Notes: generated from the sequence alone by a model not told the origin. DNA of 64,000 bases from Cupriavidus phytohabitans (GCF_000426345.1 NZ_AUFE01000003.1:62001-126000); one strand, 5' to 3'. Counted from the stretch's first letter, positions 25,524 through 33,848 are shown. Made by a program: numbers and translations.

Positions 25524-27041
25524 TCAGGGGCCAGCGTTGACGTTGGCCTGCACGTTCACGCTCATCTGCGTCAGCGAGGCGGCGCCGCTGTTCTGGCTCG
25601 CCATCATGATGCCCGCCGCGGACTGACCGACGCTGGTCATCAGGTTGGACATGTTGAAGTCGCCTGTGGTGACGACGACGTATCCGCCAGCGCCGCCAGC
25701 GCCGCCAGCGCCGCCGTTGCCGACACCGCCAACGCCACCGGTACCGCCGGTGCCCGCACCGCCAGCGCCACCTGCACCGCCGGCGCCGCCGCTACCCGTG
25801 GTAGCGCTGCCGTTCGAGGCCGAGGTGCTGGCGCTGCCTGCGGATGCCGCACCACCAGCGCCACCGGCGCCGCCGGAAGCCGTCTGCGTGCCACCGGCAC
25901 CGCCAGTGCCCGAGCCAGCGCCGCCAGTTGACGACGAGGCCGCGGTGTTCGTGCCGCCGGCGCCGCCGGTGCCGCTGCCCGCACCACCGGTCGCCGTAGC
26001 GCCGGAGCTTCCGGAACCGCCTGCGCCACCGGTAGCGCCCGCTCCGCCGCCCGTGCCAGAGCCCGCACCAGCCGTGTTGGTCCCGGCAGCGGTTGCACCG
26101 GCACCCGCGCCACCCGCACCGGCCGTGTCGCCACCGCTACCGTTGGCATTGCCGCCCGAACCGCCGGAACCGCCAGCCGCACCGGCCAGACCGCCAAGGG
26201 CGCCGCTGGCCCCCAGGGCATCACCGCCGATCGCACCGGCGCTGCCGCCACGGCCGCCTGCACCGAGCGAAGCGCTCAGAGCACCGCCACCCTTGCCATA
26301 GCCACTGCCACCGCTGGCGCCCGCAGCGCCTGCCGCGCTAAGCGCGCTGCCGCCCTTGCCATAGCCGTCGCCGCCATTGGCACCCCAGTTGGAGGCACGC
26401 CCGCCGTCGCCGCCATCGCCTGCCCTGGCCGAGCCGGCCTTGGCCCAACCAGCCGTGGCGCTGCCATTGGATGCGGAGGCGCTACCGCCCTCTGCACCGA
26501 CGGCGCCGTTGCCGCCCGAACCACCTTGGCCAGTGCCACCGGCGCCGCCCGTGCCGCCCTTGCCACCGTAGCCGGTGCCGCCGTTGGCACTACCGGTGTT
26601 CGTGGCAACGTTGCCAATGCCATAGATGTTGTTGCCGCTCACGGTGCCATTCAGCTTGCTGACCGCAATTGCCGTGGTCTTGTTGAAGGAGCTGGCGATG
26701 CTGGACGATGCGGCGCCGCCAACAGCCGCCGCAGTCCCGATGCCGTCAGCCGAGGCCTTCAGGCGGTTGTCGGAATTGGTCTTGGTCTTCGTACTCGTCT
26801 TCGACTTCGTGACCGTGGTGGTCCGGGTGTCAGTGCTGCTGTCGGTGCTGTTGTCGTTCTTCTGGATGGCCTTCGAGTACTCGTTCGCCGCTGCGCCACT
26901 GCCGCTTTGCGTCGAGTTGGCTGTGGCGGTCTGGTTGTTGTCGCCACCACCCCCTACGCCGTCATTGTTGGTGGTCGGATTTGCCCATGCGGAACCCGCA
27001 AATGCCATGGCAATCGCCGACGCCAGTAAGGTCTTTTTCAT
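25524..27041 (-). CDS. Gly/Ala-rich secreted repetitive protein, presumed main structural subunit
   Basis: The 505-residue protein has a signal peptide (MKKTLLASAIAMAFAGSAWA), an Asn/Thr/Lys-rich part to about residue 150, and then some 300 residues of GGAGG-type sequence with Ser, Asn, Thr and Tyr (for instance GYGKGGSALSAAGAAGASGG, twice in related form). The last 50 residues are different: TTGDFNMSNLMTSVGQSAAGI and then SQNSGAASLTQMSVNVQANV. The QNSG-x(3)-L-x-Q-x(4)-NVQ pattern there is shared with the tail of the small double-glycine protein downstream. Low-complexity Gly-rich export proteins form fibres or matrices. As first gene of the operon with its own promoter region, it is likely the most abundant product. 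No double-glycine leader of the L(-7)/I(-4) type is seen. Start ATG at 27039-27041. Confidence 0.87.
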   Translation of the reverse strand: MKKTLLASAIAMAFAGSAWANPTTNNDGVGGGGDNNQTATANSTQSGSGAAANEYSKAIQKNDNSTDSSTDTRTTTVTKSKTSTKTKTNSDNRLKASADGIGTAAAVGGAASSSIASSFNKTTAIAVSKLNGTVSGNNIYGIGNVATNTGSANGGTGYGGKGGTGGAGGTGQGGSGGNGAVGAEGGSASASNGSATAGWAKAGSARAGDGGDGGRASNWGANGGDGYGKGGSALSAAGAAGASGGSGYGKGGGALSASLGAGGRGGSAGAIGGDALGASGALGGLAGAAGGSGGSGGNANGSGGDTAGAGGAGAGATAAGTNTAGAGSGTGGGAGATGGAGGSGSSGATATGGAGSGTGGAGGTNTAASSSTGGAGSGTGGAGGTQTASGGAGGAGGAASAGSASTSASNGSATTGSGGAGGAGGAGGAGTGGTGGVGGVGNGGAGGAGGAGGYVVVTTGDFNMSNLMTSVGQSAAGIMMASQNSGAASLTQMSVNVQANVNAGP

Positions 27042-27158
27042 TCCTAGCTCCCAGGAGTATTCACAGTGTCACTGCGGCTCAGCCTCCGGCCGGCGCTCAA
27101 GTCCGGAACGACGGCTGGAGGTTCAGGTCCGGCAACTGCCAAACCGACCACCCCTAGC

Positions 27159-27173
27159 GCATAATCGGTGCCA
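27159..27173 (-). promoter_or_regulatory. Sigma-54 type (-24/-12) promoter of the secretion operon
   Basis: On the minus strand the sequence reads TGGCACCGATTATGC. It matches TGGCAC-N5-TTGC with one substitution (ATGC) and keeps the invariant GG-N10-GC spacing. Transcription would start near 27147, leaving a leader of about 105 bases before the Gly-rich protein gene. Confidence 0.6.
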
Positions 27174-27197
27174 GCCTCGCCACGTGAGGCGGCAAAC

Positions 27198-27212
27198 CCT
27201 TGTAATACAAGG
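27198..27212. promoter_or_regulatory. 15-bp palindrome just upstream of the -24/-12 promoter
   Basis: CCTTGTA, A, TACAAGG is a perfect inverted repeat. It lies about 25 bp upstream of the -24 element and is flanked by GAGGC and GCCTC, so a longer cruciform is possible. It may be an operator. No family assignment is possible. Confidence 0.45.
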
Positions 27213-27292
27213 CCTCGCCGGTGGCAGCCGGGGAACTTTCTGGCCGCTTGCGCCATCAATGCGACCCCGCTCGCTGTGCACGTCAAACGACA

Positions 27293-27310
27293 TGTCACAC
27301 CGCTGTGACA
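27293..27310. promoter_or_regulatory. 18-bp perfect palindrome, enhancer-like site
   Basis: TGTCACA, CCGC, TGTGACA is a perfect inverted repeat with 7-bp arms. It lies about 120-135 bp upstream of the -24 element, the usual distance for the binding site of a sigma-54 activator. The identity of the activator is not known. Confidence 0.55.
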
Positions 27311-27753
27311 GCGCCCCCCCAAGCGGCTCAGGGGTTACGCCGGGGTTCTAAAAAAATCCATTGGATTTCAAAGGCTTACTGATATCGCTGGGAGTTGCCC
27401 GATGCGCCATGCCACGTATCGGGCCTGAAACACGATTCCCGGGGTGCCGCCTCCGTCTCCCGTGTGCGCTGCCCCACATAGGGGGGATGTCCGCTTTTCG
27501 CCGCCTGCTTCCGGTCATCCGCACGTTCACCAGGTGGCGTGCCACCCCCGCTCCCGCGCAGTGCCACCGGCACGCGCATGACGCCGCCGTATGACCGGCC
27601 ACCGGCTTGGCGCAATGCGGAGGTCATGGTGAAGCGGCGCGCGCGCGGACGTTGTATCCGAAGCGCCTCAGCCGCTATCCATGCTAGGCTCTATGTCTGA
27701 TTTAAAGTACATTAGAGGCATTACAGACTTGTCATCTCTCCACAAGGGAAACC

Positions 27754-28536
27754 ATGAGTGAAGCCGTCGTTCCCCTGTATCACCAGATTTACGTGGTACT
27801 GCGCCAGCAGATCGTCGAAGGACGCTTCGGCCAAGGTCCCCTGCCGGGGGAGATCGACCTGGCCAAGCAGTTCCACGCCTCGCGCGTGACCATGCGACGC
27901 GTGTTCGACCGGCTGGTGCAGGAAGGCCTGGTGCGGCGCCATCGCGGGCTCGGCACCTTCGTCAACCCGCACCCCGTGCGTCCCGCGTCGGCTACCGAGG
28001 AACGCGGCACCAGCCTGCTCGACAACATCATCGACATGGGCCAGAAGACGTCGGTGAAGGTGATCTCGATCGACGAAGTCCACGCCACGCCCGACGTGGC
28101 CGAGTCGCTGGGGATCCAGCCGGGGGATCCCGTGGTCAAGATCGTGCGCGTGCGCCACTACCGCAACCGGCCGCTGTCGCATATCACCGTCTACCTGCCG
28201 GCGGACCTGGGCCGCCCGATCTCGCGCAAGGCGCTGGAGGAAACCCCCGTGCTGCGCCTGCTCGAAGCCGGTGGCGTCAAGCTGGGCCGTGCCAGCCAGG
28301 TGCTGTCGGCGCGCCTGGCGGACGTGGTGGTGGCGCCGCTGCTGGACGTACCGGTGGGCGGCGCGCTGCTGGCGGTGCGCCGCGTAGTGAAGGATCAAGG
28401 CGGGCGCCCGGTGCAGTTGCTGCTCGGCCAGTACCGCCCCGACCGCTACGAGTACCGCATGGAGCTGTCGCCCGCCGGCGTGGACAGCGCCAATGTCTGG
28501 GTGGAAAGCGAGACCCGTCCCGGCCTGCGCGACTGA
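27754..28536 (+). CDS. GntR-family regulator with UTRA domain
   Basis: The 260-residue protein is a GntR regulator of the HutC type. The winged helix spans residues 1-75 with PLYHQIYVVLRQQIVEGRF, EIDLAKQFHASRVTMRRVFDRLVQEGLV and RRHRGLGTFV. The UTRA effector domain follows from about residue 90 (TSVKVISIDEVHATPDVAESLGI) with YLPADLGRPISRKALEETP. The ATG at 27754 has AAGGGAA upstream. It precedes a Bug / hydro-lyase operon by 90 bp and is very probably its repressor, sensing the organic acid or an intermediate. Confidence 0.94.
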   Translation: MSEAVVPLYHQIYVVLRQQIVEGRFGQGPLPGEIDLAKQFHASRVTMRRVFDRLVQEGLVRRHRGLGTFVNPHPVRPASATEERGTSLLDNIIDMGQKTSVKVISIDEVHATPDVAESLGIQPGDPVVKIVRVRHYRNRPLSHITVYLPADLGRPISRKALEETPVLRLLEAGGVKLGRASQVLSARLADVVVAPLLDVPVGGALLAVRRVVKDQGGRPVQLLLGQYRPDRYEYRMELSPAGVDSANVWVESETRPGLRD

Positions 28537-28626
28537 TCCCGTCCGCGCGCCGCGAGGCGAGGGATGCGGGGACACCCGAGTCGGGCGATACTGCGCACTC
28601 CCGATCACATCAAGCGAGGAATCGTC

Positions 28627-29679
28627 ATGCCTGTGTTCCGCCCGGTTTCATCCAGCCCGATCCGTCAGTCTCCGCCTGTGCCGGCTCGCCGCACCACGCT
28701 GCGACGGGTTGCCGCCATGGCCGCCTGCGGGCTGATCCTGCCACTTGCCGCCGCGGCGCAGGCGCAGGGCCAAGGCCAGAACCAGGTCGCCGGCGGCAAG
28801 CCGATCCGGATCCTGGTGGGCGCGCCCGCCGGCGGCACTACCGACACGCTGGCGCGCACCATCGCCCAGGAGATGTCGCAACTGCTGGAGCAGTCCGTGG
28901 TGGTCGAGAACCGGCCCGGCGCGGGCGGCAATATTGCCGCCGAGCTGGTCGCCAGGAGCGCGCCGGACGGCAGCACGCTGCTGATGAGCTTCACCAGCCA
29001 CACCATCAACGCCACGCTGTACAAGAAACTGCCCTTCGACCCGGTGCAGGATTTCACGCCGGTCACGCTGGTCGCCACCGTGCCCAGCGTGCTGGTGGCC
29101 ACGCCGAAGCTGCCTGCGAGTAACGTGCCCGAGCTGATCCGGCTGGCGCGCGCGGAGCCGGGCAAGCTGAATTTCGCCATCGGCTCGGTCGGCTCGTCGC
29201 TGCACATGGCCGGCGACATGTTCAAGATGATGACCGGCACCTATATCGTCAACATTCCATACAAGGGCACCGCGCCGGCGCTCACTGACGTGCTGGCCGG
29301 CCAGTGCGAGCTGATGTTCGCCAGCACGATCAACGTGCTGCCACACGTGCGCGCCGGCAAGCTCAAGGTGCTGGGCGTGACCAGCCCCGCGCCGATGTCG
29401 CAGTTCCCGGGCGCGGCGCCGATCGGCGCGACCGTCAAGGGCTTCGAGTCGAGCGCGTGGTTCGGCCTGTTCGGGCCGGCCGGCATGCCCGCGGAGGTCA
29501 CGCAGGCGCTCTACCAGGCGGCGCGCAAGGGGCTGGAATCCCCCGCGGTGCGCAAGCGCCTGGAAAATGACGGTGCGCAGCCGGTGGGCATGGCGCCCGA
29601 GGCGTTTGCTGCCTTCGTCAAGCAAGACGTGAAGCGCTGGGCCTCGGTGGTCAAGTATTCGGGGGCATCGCCGGAATGA
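28627..29679 (+). CDS. Bug/TctC substrate-binding protein
   Basis: The 350-residue protein is the third Bug-type receptor in this window. The signal region is long (about 47 residues) and contains RRTTLRRVAAMAACGLILPLA before AAAQAQ; the RR pair could be read as a Tat signal, but a Sec signal is usual in the family. The mature part shows KPIRILVGAPAGGTTDTLAR, VVVENRPGAGGNIAAELV and YKKLPFDPVQDFTPVT. The gene overlaps the hydro-lyase large subunit by 4 bp (ATGA), so the transported compound and the dehydrated compound are probably the same or linked. Confidence 0.95.
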   Translation: MPVFRPVSSSPIRQSPPVPARRTTLRRVAAMAACGLILPLAAAAQAQGQGQNQVAGGKPIRILVGAPAGGTTDTLARTIAQEMSQLLEQSVVVENRPGAGGNIAAELVARSAPDGSTLLMSFTSHTINATLYKKLPFDPVQDFTPVTLVATVPSVLVATPKLPASNVPELIRLARAEPGKLNFAIGSVGSSLHMAGDMFKMMTGTYIVNIPYKGTAPALTDVLAGQCELMFASTINVLPHVRAGKLKVLGVTSPAPMSQFPGAAPIGATVKGFESSAWFGLFGPAGMPAEVTQALYQAARKGLESPAVRKRLENDGAQPVGMAPEAFAAFVKQDVKRWASVVKYSGASPE

Positions 29680-30995
29680 GCGTGCCTGCGGACTCGCCTT
29701 GCCCTGATGCAACGGCCAGGCCGGCGACGCTGGCCCAGAAGCTGGTCGCCCGCGCGGCCGGCCTGGACTATGCCGAGATCGGCACGGTGGCGATGTGCCA
29801 GGTCGACCTGGCGATGTCGCACGATTCCAGCGGCCCGCGGCGCGTCGCGCCGCTGTTGCAGGAGCTCGGCGTAGGCGTGTGGGATCCGTCGCGCTACGTC
29901 GTGGTGACCGATCACTTCGTGCCGGGCGGCGATGCCCAGGCCGAATCGATCCTGCGCTTCACCCGCGACTGGACGCGCCAGGCCGGCGCCGAGCTGATCG
30001 ATGCCGAAGGCATCTGCCACGTGGTGCTGCCCGAACGCGGGCACGTGCTGCCGGGCCGCCTGATCGTCGGCGGCGACAGCCACAGCCCGACCGGCGGTGC
30101 GTTCGGCGCCTACATGTTTGGCGTGGGCGCCACCGAGATGGCCGGCGTGCTCGCCACCGGCCAGATCTGGCTGCGCGTACCGCACACGATCCGGCTGGAA
30201 TGGGATGGCGTACTCGCAACCGGGGTCTGCGCCAAGGACATCAACCTGTTCCTGTGCGCCACGCTCGGCCTGGGCGGCGGACGCTATGAAGCGCTCGAGT
30301 ACACCGGCAGCGCCGTTGCCGCGCTGCCGATGCAGGAGCGCATGACGCTGGCCAACATGAGCGCTGAACTGGGCGCGCAGACCGGCCTGGTTGCCCCCGA
30401 TGCGGTCACGCTGGACTGGCTGGCACAGGCCGGCGTGGCGGCGCAGGTGCTGGCACAGATCGACCTGTCGCACTGGCGCACCGACGCGCAGGCGCCGGTG
30501 CTGGCGCACCACCGCTTCGATGCCACGGCGCTGGCGCCGCAGGTGGCCGCGCCGCATTCGCCGGCCAACAGTGCGCCGGTCGACCAGGCCGCCGGCGAGC
30601 CGGTGCAGATCGCCTACCTCGGCGCCTGCACCGGCGCCAAGCTGGAAGACCTGCGCATGGCCGCGCGTGTATTGCGCGGACGCCGGGTCGCGCCGGGCGT
30701 CACGCTGCAGGTGGCCGCCGCCTCGCGCCGCGACCAGCAGCAGGCCGAACGCGAAGGCACGCTCGCGATCCTGGCCGAGGCCGGCGCCAGCCTGCTGCCC
30801 AACGCCTGCGGCGCCTGCGCCGGCTATGGCGCCGCGCGCTTTCCCGCCGGCAGCAGCGCCATCGCCTCGACCGCCCGCAACTTTTCCGGCCGCATGGGCG
30901 ATGCCGGCAGCGCGGTGTGGCTGGGCTCGCCGATGACCGTGGCCGCCAGCGCCGTCACCGGCCGCATTACCGACCCGCGCACCTTGCTGGCATAA
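29676..30995 (+). CDS. Aconitase-family hydro-lyase, large subunit (LeuC-like)
   Basis: The 439-residue protein belongs to the large-subunit group of 3-isopropylmalate dehydratase and homoaconitase. The three cluster-ligating cysteines are visible in IAYLGACTGAKLED and in LLPNACGACAGYGA. Further motifs are VVVTDHFVPGG, GRLIVGGDSHSPTGGAFGAYMFGVGATEMAGVLATGQ (here in parts) and GRITDPRTLLA. The length is typical. It overlaps the Bug gene and is followed after 55 bp by the small subunit. The pair probably dehydrates or hydrates a hydroxy-dicarboxylate that the Bug receptor brings in, for example a citramalate- or dimethylmalate-like acid. A role in leucine synthesis is unlikely in this context, since leuA and leuB are absent and a GntR gene is present. 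Confidence 0.92.
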   Translation: MSVPADSPCPDATARPATLAQKLVARAAGLDYAEIGTVAMCQVDLAMSHDSSGPRRVAPLLQELGVGVWDPSRYVVVTDHFVPGGDAQAESILRFTRDWTRQAGAELIDAEGICHVVLPERGHVLPGRLIVGGDSHSPTGGAFGAYMFGVGATEMAGVLATGQIWLRVPHTIRLEWDGVLATGVCAKDINLFLCATLGLGGGRYEALEYTGSAVAALPMQERMTLANMSAELGAQTGLVAPDAVTLDWLAQAGVAAQVLAQIDLSHWRTDAQAPVLAHHRFDATALAPQVAAPHSPANSAPVDQAAGEPVQIAYLGACTGAKLEDLRMAARVLRGRRVAPGVTLQVAAASRRDQQQAEREGTLAILAEAGASLLPNACGACAGYGAARFPAGSSAIASTARNFSGRMGDAGSAVWLGSPMTVAASAVTGRITDPRTLLA

Positions 30996-31050
30996 AACCA
31001 TAACGACCCGGCCTGACCGCGCGCCTGCGCCGGCGGGCCTGACCTCTTGC

Positions 31051-31608
31051 ATGACTGCTCCTGTCGCCCCCAATCCGGCCCATACGCCGACCCATACGCC
31101 GACCCATACGCCGGCCCCCACCCCGGCCGGCCGCATCTGGCGTTTCGGCGACAACGTCGACACCGATGCCATGGCCCCCGCCGTGCTGATGAAATCGCCG
31201 CTGCCCGTGCTGGCGCGGCACTGCCTGGCATCGCTGCGCCCGGAGTTTCCGGGCAGCGTGCAGCCGGGCGATATGGTGGTAGCAGGCGCCAACTTCGGCA
31301 TCGGCTCCTCGCGCGAACAGGCGCCCCAGGCGCTGCGCGAGCTCGGCGTGGGTGCCGTGGTGGCGCTGTCGTTCGGCGGGCTGTTCTACCGCAACGCGAT
31401 CAACCTGGGACTGCCGGTGCTGGTGTGCGCGGAGGCCGGCCGGCTGGCCGACGGCGCGCGGGCGGCGCTGGACCTGGAAACGGCGCTGCTGCGCCTGGAC
31501 GACGGCAGCACGGTGGCGTGCGAGCCGATCCCCGATTTCCTGCGCGAGATCCTCGGCGCGGGCGGGCTGGTGCCGCATCTGAAGCGGCGCCTGGCCGCCC
31601 GGGCCTGA
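31051..31608 (+). CDS. Aconitase-family hydro-lyase, small subunit (LeuD-like)
   Basis: The 185-residue protein is the swivel-domain subunit. It has the family motifs RIWRFGDNVDTDAMAPA, VVAGANFGIGSSREQAPQAL and ALSFGGLFYRNAINLGLPVLVC. Ahead of this stands an odd N-terminal stretch with three THTP units (PAHTPTHTPTHTPAPTPAG), encoded by a 12-bp tandem repeat. A normal small subunit would begin at GRIWRFGDN, so the repeat part is an added, probably disordered tail. The start ATG at 31051 has only a weak ribosome binding site. It works with the large subunit directly upstream. Confidence 0.92.
   Translation: MTAPVAPNPAHTPTHTPTHTPAPTPAGRIWRFGDNVDTDAMAPAVLMKSPLPVLARHCLASLRPEFPGSVQPGDMVVAGANFGIGSSREQAPQALRELGVGAVVALSFGGLFYRNAINLGLPVLVCAEAGRLADGARAALDLETALLRLDDGSTVACEPIPDFLREILGAGGLVPHLKRRLAARA
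31080..31113. repeat. 12-bp tandem repeat in the hydro-lyase small-subunit gene
   Basis: The unit CCATACGCCGAC occurs twice in full and a third time in part. It encodes the THTP repeats and changes protein length by four residues per unit. Confidence 0.9.
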
Positions 31609-31646
31609 CGCTTACGCTGACGCTGACGCTGACGCTGCCGCTGGCG
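31605..31646. repeat. Six-base tandem repeat between converging genes
   Basis: Seven units of CTGACG with variants (CTTACG, CTGCCG, CTGGCG) run from the stop codon of the hydro-lyase small subunit to 3 bp before the stop of the phosphoribosyltransferase gene. The middle three units are identical. Confidence 0.85.
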
Positions 31647-31648
31647 CG

Positions 31649-32344
31649 TCAGCCCGCGCGCGTGGTGGCCGCCTGGCGCAGCAGCCCGAGCGCCTCGTCG
31701 TCGCTGGTCTGGGTGAAATCCAGGTAGAAGGAGCCGACCGCGCCGAAGTTGGGCGGCGTATTCAGGCAGATCACTTCGTCGGCCGCCGGCTCCAGGGTGG
31801 CCAGCCCTTCCTGCGCGCCGACCGGCGTGGCCGCGATCACCCGTGCGGCGCCGGCCATGCGCACGCCTTCCAGCGCGGCGCGCATGGTCGCGCCGGTGGC
31901 GACGCCGTCATCGACCACGATCACGGTACGCCCGGCCCGCGCCGGCAACGGCGCGCCGCCGCGGTAGCGCTGCTGGCGCCGGGCGATCTCATCGAGCTGG
32001 CGCCCGCGTTCGGCATCGAAGCTGCCGCTTTCCACCGCGCGGCGCGCCCAGGGATCGTCATTCACCACCGTATGCGGCCCGCCGCCGCCGGCATCGCCCT
32101 CGACCACGGCGCCCAGCGCCAGCTCCGGGTAGCCGGTGGCGCCGATCTTGCGCACCAGCAGCACGTCGAGCTGCGCACCGAGCGCGCGCGCCACCTCGAA
32201 GGCGACCGGCACGCCGCCGCGCGGCAGCGCCAGCACCAGCGCCGGCTGGCCGAGCTTGTCGGCGCCGAAGCCCAGTTCCGCCAGGCGGCGGCCGAGGTAA
32301 TGGCCGGCTTCGCGGCGATCGGCAAAGCACGGTGGGACTGGCAT
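31649..32344 (-). CDS. Phosphoribosyltransferase-domain protein
   Basis: The 231-residue protein is a type I phosphoribosyltransferase-like protein. The PRPP-binding motif TVIVVDDGVATGATMRAAL lies at about residues 136-154, and the hood opening reads ALPRGGVPVAFEVARALGAQLDVLLVRKIG. The family, sometimes called predicted phosphoribosyltransferases, occurs singly in many proteobacteria, and the base substrate is unknown. The ATG at 32342-32344 follows GGGAGC. It converges on the hydro-lyase operon. Confidence 0.9.
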   Translation of the reverse strand: MPVPPCFADRREAGHYLGRRLAELGFGADKLGQPALVLALPRGGVPVAFEVARALGAQLDVLLVRKIGATGYPELALGAVVEGDAGGGGPHTVVNDDPWARRAVESGSFDAERGRQLDEIARRQQRYRGGAPLPARAGRTVIVVDDGVATGATMRAALEGVRMAGAARVIAATPVGAQEGLATLEPAADEVICLNTPPNFGAVGSFYLDFTQTSDDEALGLLRQAATTRAG

Positions 32345-32607
32345 GGCGCGCTCCCGGTTTGGCTGGCCGGCAGGTTCCGGCCGGGGCACCGAATGGTAGC
32401 CCTCCGGCCAATATAGACCTTGCCGCGGAAGGCGTCCGCGCAACCGGCGCGTCGCCTTCATCCGCGGTCAACGTCACGCAAACCGTCGCGATTGGACACG
32501 ATTGCGCAACAGTGTGTTCAACGCAGGGGGGCTGATCCCGGCGCGCCGGCGCATTAGGATGGTTGCGTTGCCAATCGCCGGCCCGGCCGGCCTCGACGTA
32601 CCGCAAA

Positions 32608-32799
32608 ATGACTTCGCAAGCCCACGCCCAGCATCCTGCCCACCATCCCGCCCATCCCTCCGACGCCACGGAAGCCGCCAGCCTGAACGCGCCCGACATC
32701 CCCTTCGGCTCGCTCGAAGCCGCGGCGCTTGCCGAACTGCCATACACCTTCCGGCCGTCCGGCACCTGCACCCGCTACTACAACGAATACTTCGGCTGA
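32608..32799 (+). CDS. Small hypothetical protein (63 aa)
   Basis: The ATG at 32608 opens a 63-codon frame. A His/Ala/Pro-rich start (AHAQHPAHHPAHPSDATEAA) is followed by a compact C-terminal part, NAPDIPFGSLEAAALAEL, then PYTFRPSGTCTRYYNEYFG, which looks like a folded or binding motif and not like random translation. No ribosome binding site of strength is seen. It lies between a phosphoribosyltransferase gene and a LysR gene, both on the other strand. I do not recognise a family. Confidence 0.55.
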   Translation: MTSQAHAQHPAHHPAHPSDATEAASLNAPDIPFGSLEAAALAELPYTFRPSGTCTRYYNEYFG

Positions 32800-32806
32800 C
32801 GCGCCG

Positions 32807-33697
32807 CTAGCCGGCGTCCGGCGCCGCCGCGCCGGAACTCATGACACGCTCGCACAGTGCGGCCAGGCGCGCGGCCATGTCGCGCGCCGGGGCCGGCAGG
32901 TCCGGCTGCGCGTGCAGGCTCAGCTCGACGTCCGGCACCGCCGCCGGCCAGCCGCCGCCGTCCAGCACCTGGTGATGCGCCGTGGCCAGGCGCCGTGGCA
33001 GCAGCGTGATGCCGAGCCCGTCCGCCACCGCGGCCAGGATGCTGGCCAGGCTCGCGCTGACGAAGGCGATGCGCCAGCGCCGCCCGCCGGCGTCGAGCGC
33101 GTGCGTCATCTCGCCGCGGTACAGCCCGCCGGCGGGAAATGCCACCAATGGCACCGGATCGCGCGCCACCGCCGGTCGGCTGCGGCTGTCGATCCAGCAC
33201 AGCGGCTCGGGCCAGCTGGCCATGCCCGGCGCTTGCGCCACGCGCTGCTTGACCAGCACCAGGTCGAGCTCGCGGTCCTGGAAACGCTGCCACAGCTCGT
33301 GGCTCATACCGCTGGTCACTTCCAGGCGCACCCCCGGCCAGTCGTCGGCAAACCCGGCCAGCACCGGCGTCAGCGGCCGCGCGGCAAAATCCTCTGGCAC
33401 ACCGATGCGAATCTCGCCCTGCCCGGCGCTCTGGCGCAGCTGCCCGACCGCCTCGGCCATCAGCTGCTGCAGGCGGCGCGCATAGCCCAGCAGGCGCTCA
33501 CCCTCCGGCGTCGTCACCACGTATCGCCCGCCACGGTCCAGCAGCACGCAGCCAAGCTGGTCTTCAAGCCGCCGCACCTGCTGGCTGACGGTTGACTGGG
33601 TCAGGTGCACGCGCTGCGCTGCGCGGGTAAAGCTGCCGCTTTCCGCCACGGCGACAAAACTCTGCAACAGCACGGGATCGAGTCGGGGGTCCTGCAT
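32807..33697 (-). CDS. LysR-family transcriptional regulator
   Basis: The 296-residue protein is a LysR regulator: LDPVLLQSFVAVAESGSF, TRAAQRVHLTQSTVSQQV and RRLEDQLGCVLLDRGG form the DNA-binding domain, and the effector domain starts at GEIRIGVPEDFAARPL. The ATG at 33695-33697 gives the standard start MQDPRLDPVLL; the frame extends upstream without a site. It is divergent from a deaminase / transporter gene pair across 151 bp and probably regulates them. Confidence 0.93.
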   Translation of the reverse strand: MQDPRLDPVLLQSFVAVAESGSFTRAAQRVHLTQSTVSQQVRRLEDQLGCVLLDRGGRYVVTTPEGERLLGYARRLQQLMAEAVGQLRQSAGQGEIRIGVPEDFAARPLTPVLAGFADDWPGVRLEVTSGMSHELWQRFQDRELDLVLVKQRVAQAPGMASWPEPLCWIDSRSRPAVARDPVPLVAFPAGGLYRGEMTHALDAGGRRWRIAFVSASLASILAAVADGLGITLLPRRLATAHHQVLDGGGWPAAVPDVELSLHAQPDLPAPARDMAARLAALCERVMSSGAAAPDAG

Positions 33698-33848
33698 GGC
33701 CGGCCTTCCATTGGATTTTCCACTGCCGGTGATTTCATCATTTAATTTCCCAATCACCAAGCCCCCGCGTACAGTGGGCACCCTGCCAGTTGCCATGCCG
33801 CAAGTCTTGCGAGCGTGGACTCACTTATAAAAAATCCCTGTACAGAAC

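Larger units (their letters stand above)
27042..27753. other. Long divergent intergenic region with regulatory palindromes
   Basis: This 710-bp gap lies between the Gly-rich protein gene (minus) and the GntR gene (plus). No credible gene is seen. It holds a sigma-54 type promoter sequence (27159-27173), a 15-bp palindrome (27198-27212), an 18-bp palindrome (27293-27310) and AAATCCATTGGATTT, a 7-bp inverted repeat at 27354-27368. The right end, near 27695-27735, is AT-rich and carries GTCTG and CAGAC half-sites around GATTTAAAGTACATTAG, a candidate operator for the GntR gene itself. Confidence 0.6.

Noticed and set aside
25645-26301. A Pro/Ala-rich 218-codon plus-strand frame
   Set aside because: It is the antisense reading of the Gly-rich repeats (GGN becomes NCC, Pro). 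The minus-strand protein has a signal peptide and a ribosome binding site.
25640-26560. CRISPR-like or satellite repeats
   Set aside because: The many GGC/GCC runs are codons of the Gly/Ala-rich protein. Units are irregular and there are no spacers.
30060-30995. Leucine biosynthesis LeuCD
   Set aside because: The pair has the right family motifs, but a GntR regulator and a Bug receptor share the operon and leuA/leuB are absent, so a catabolic hydro-lyase is more likely.
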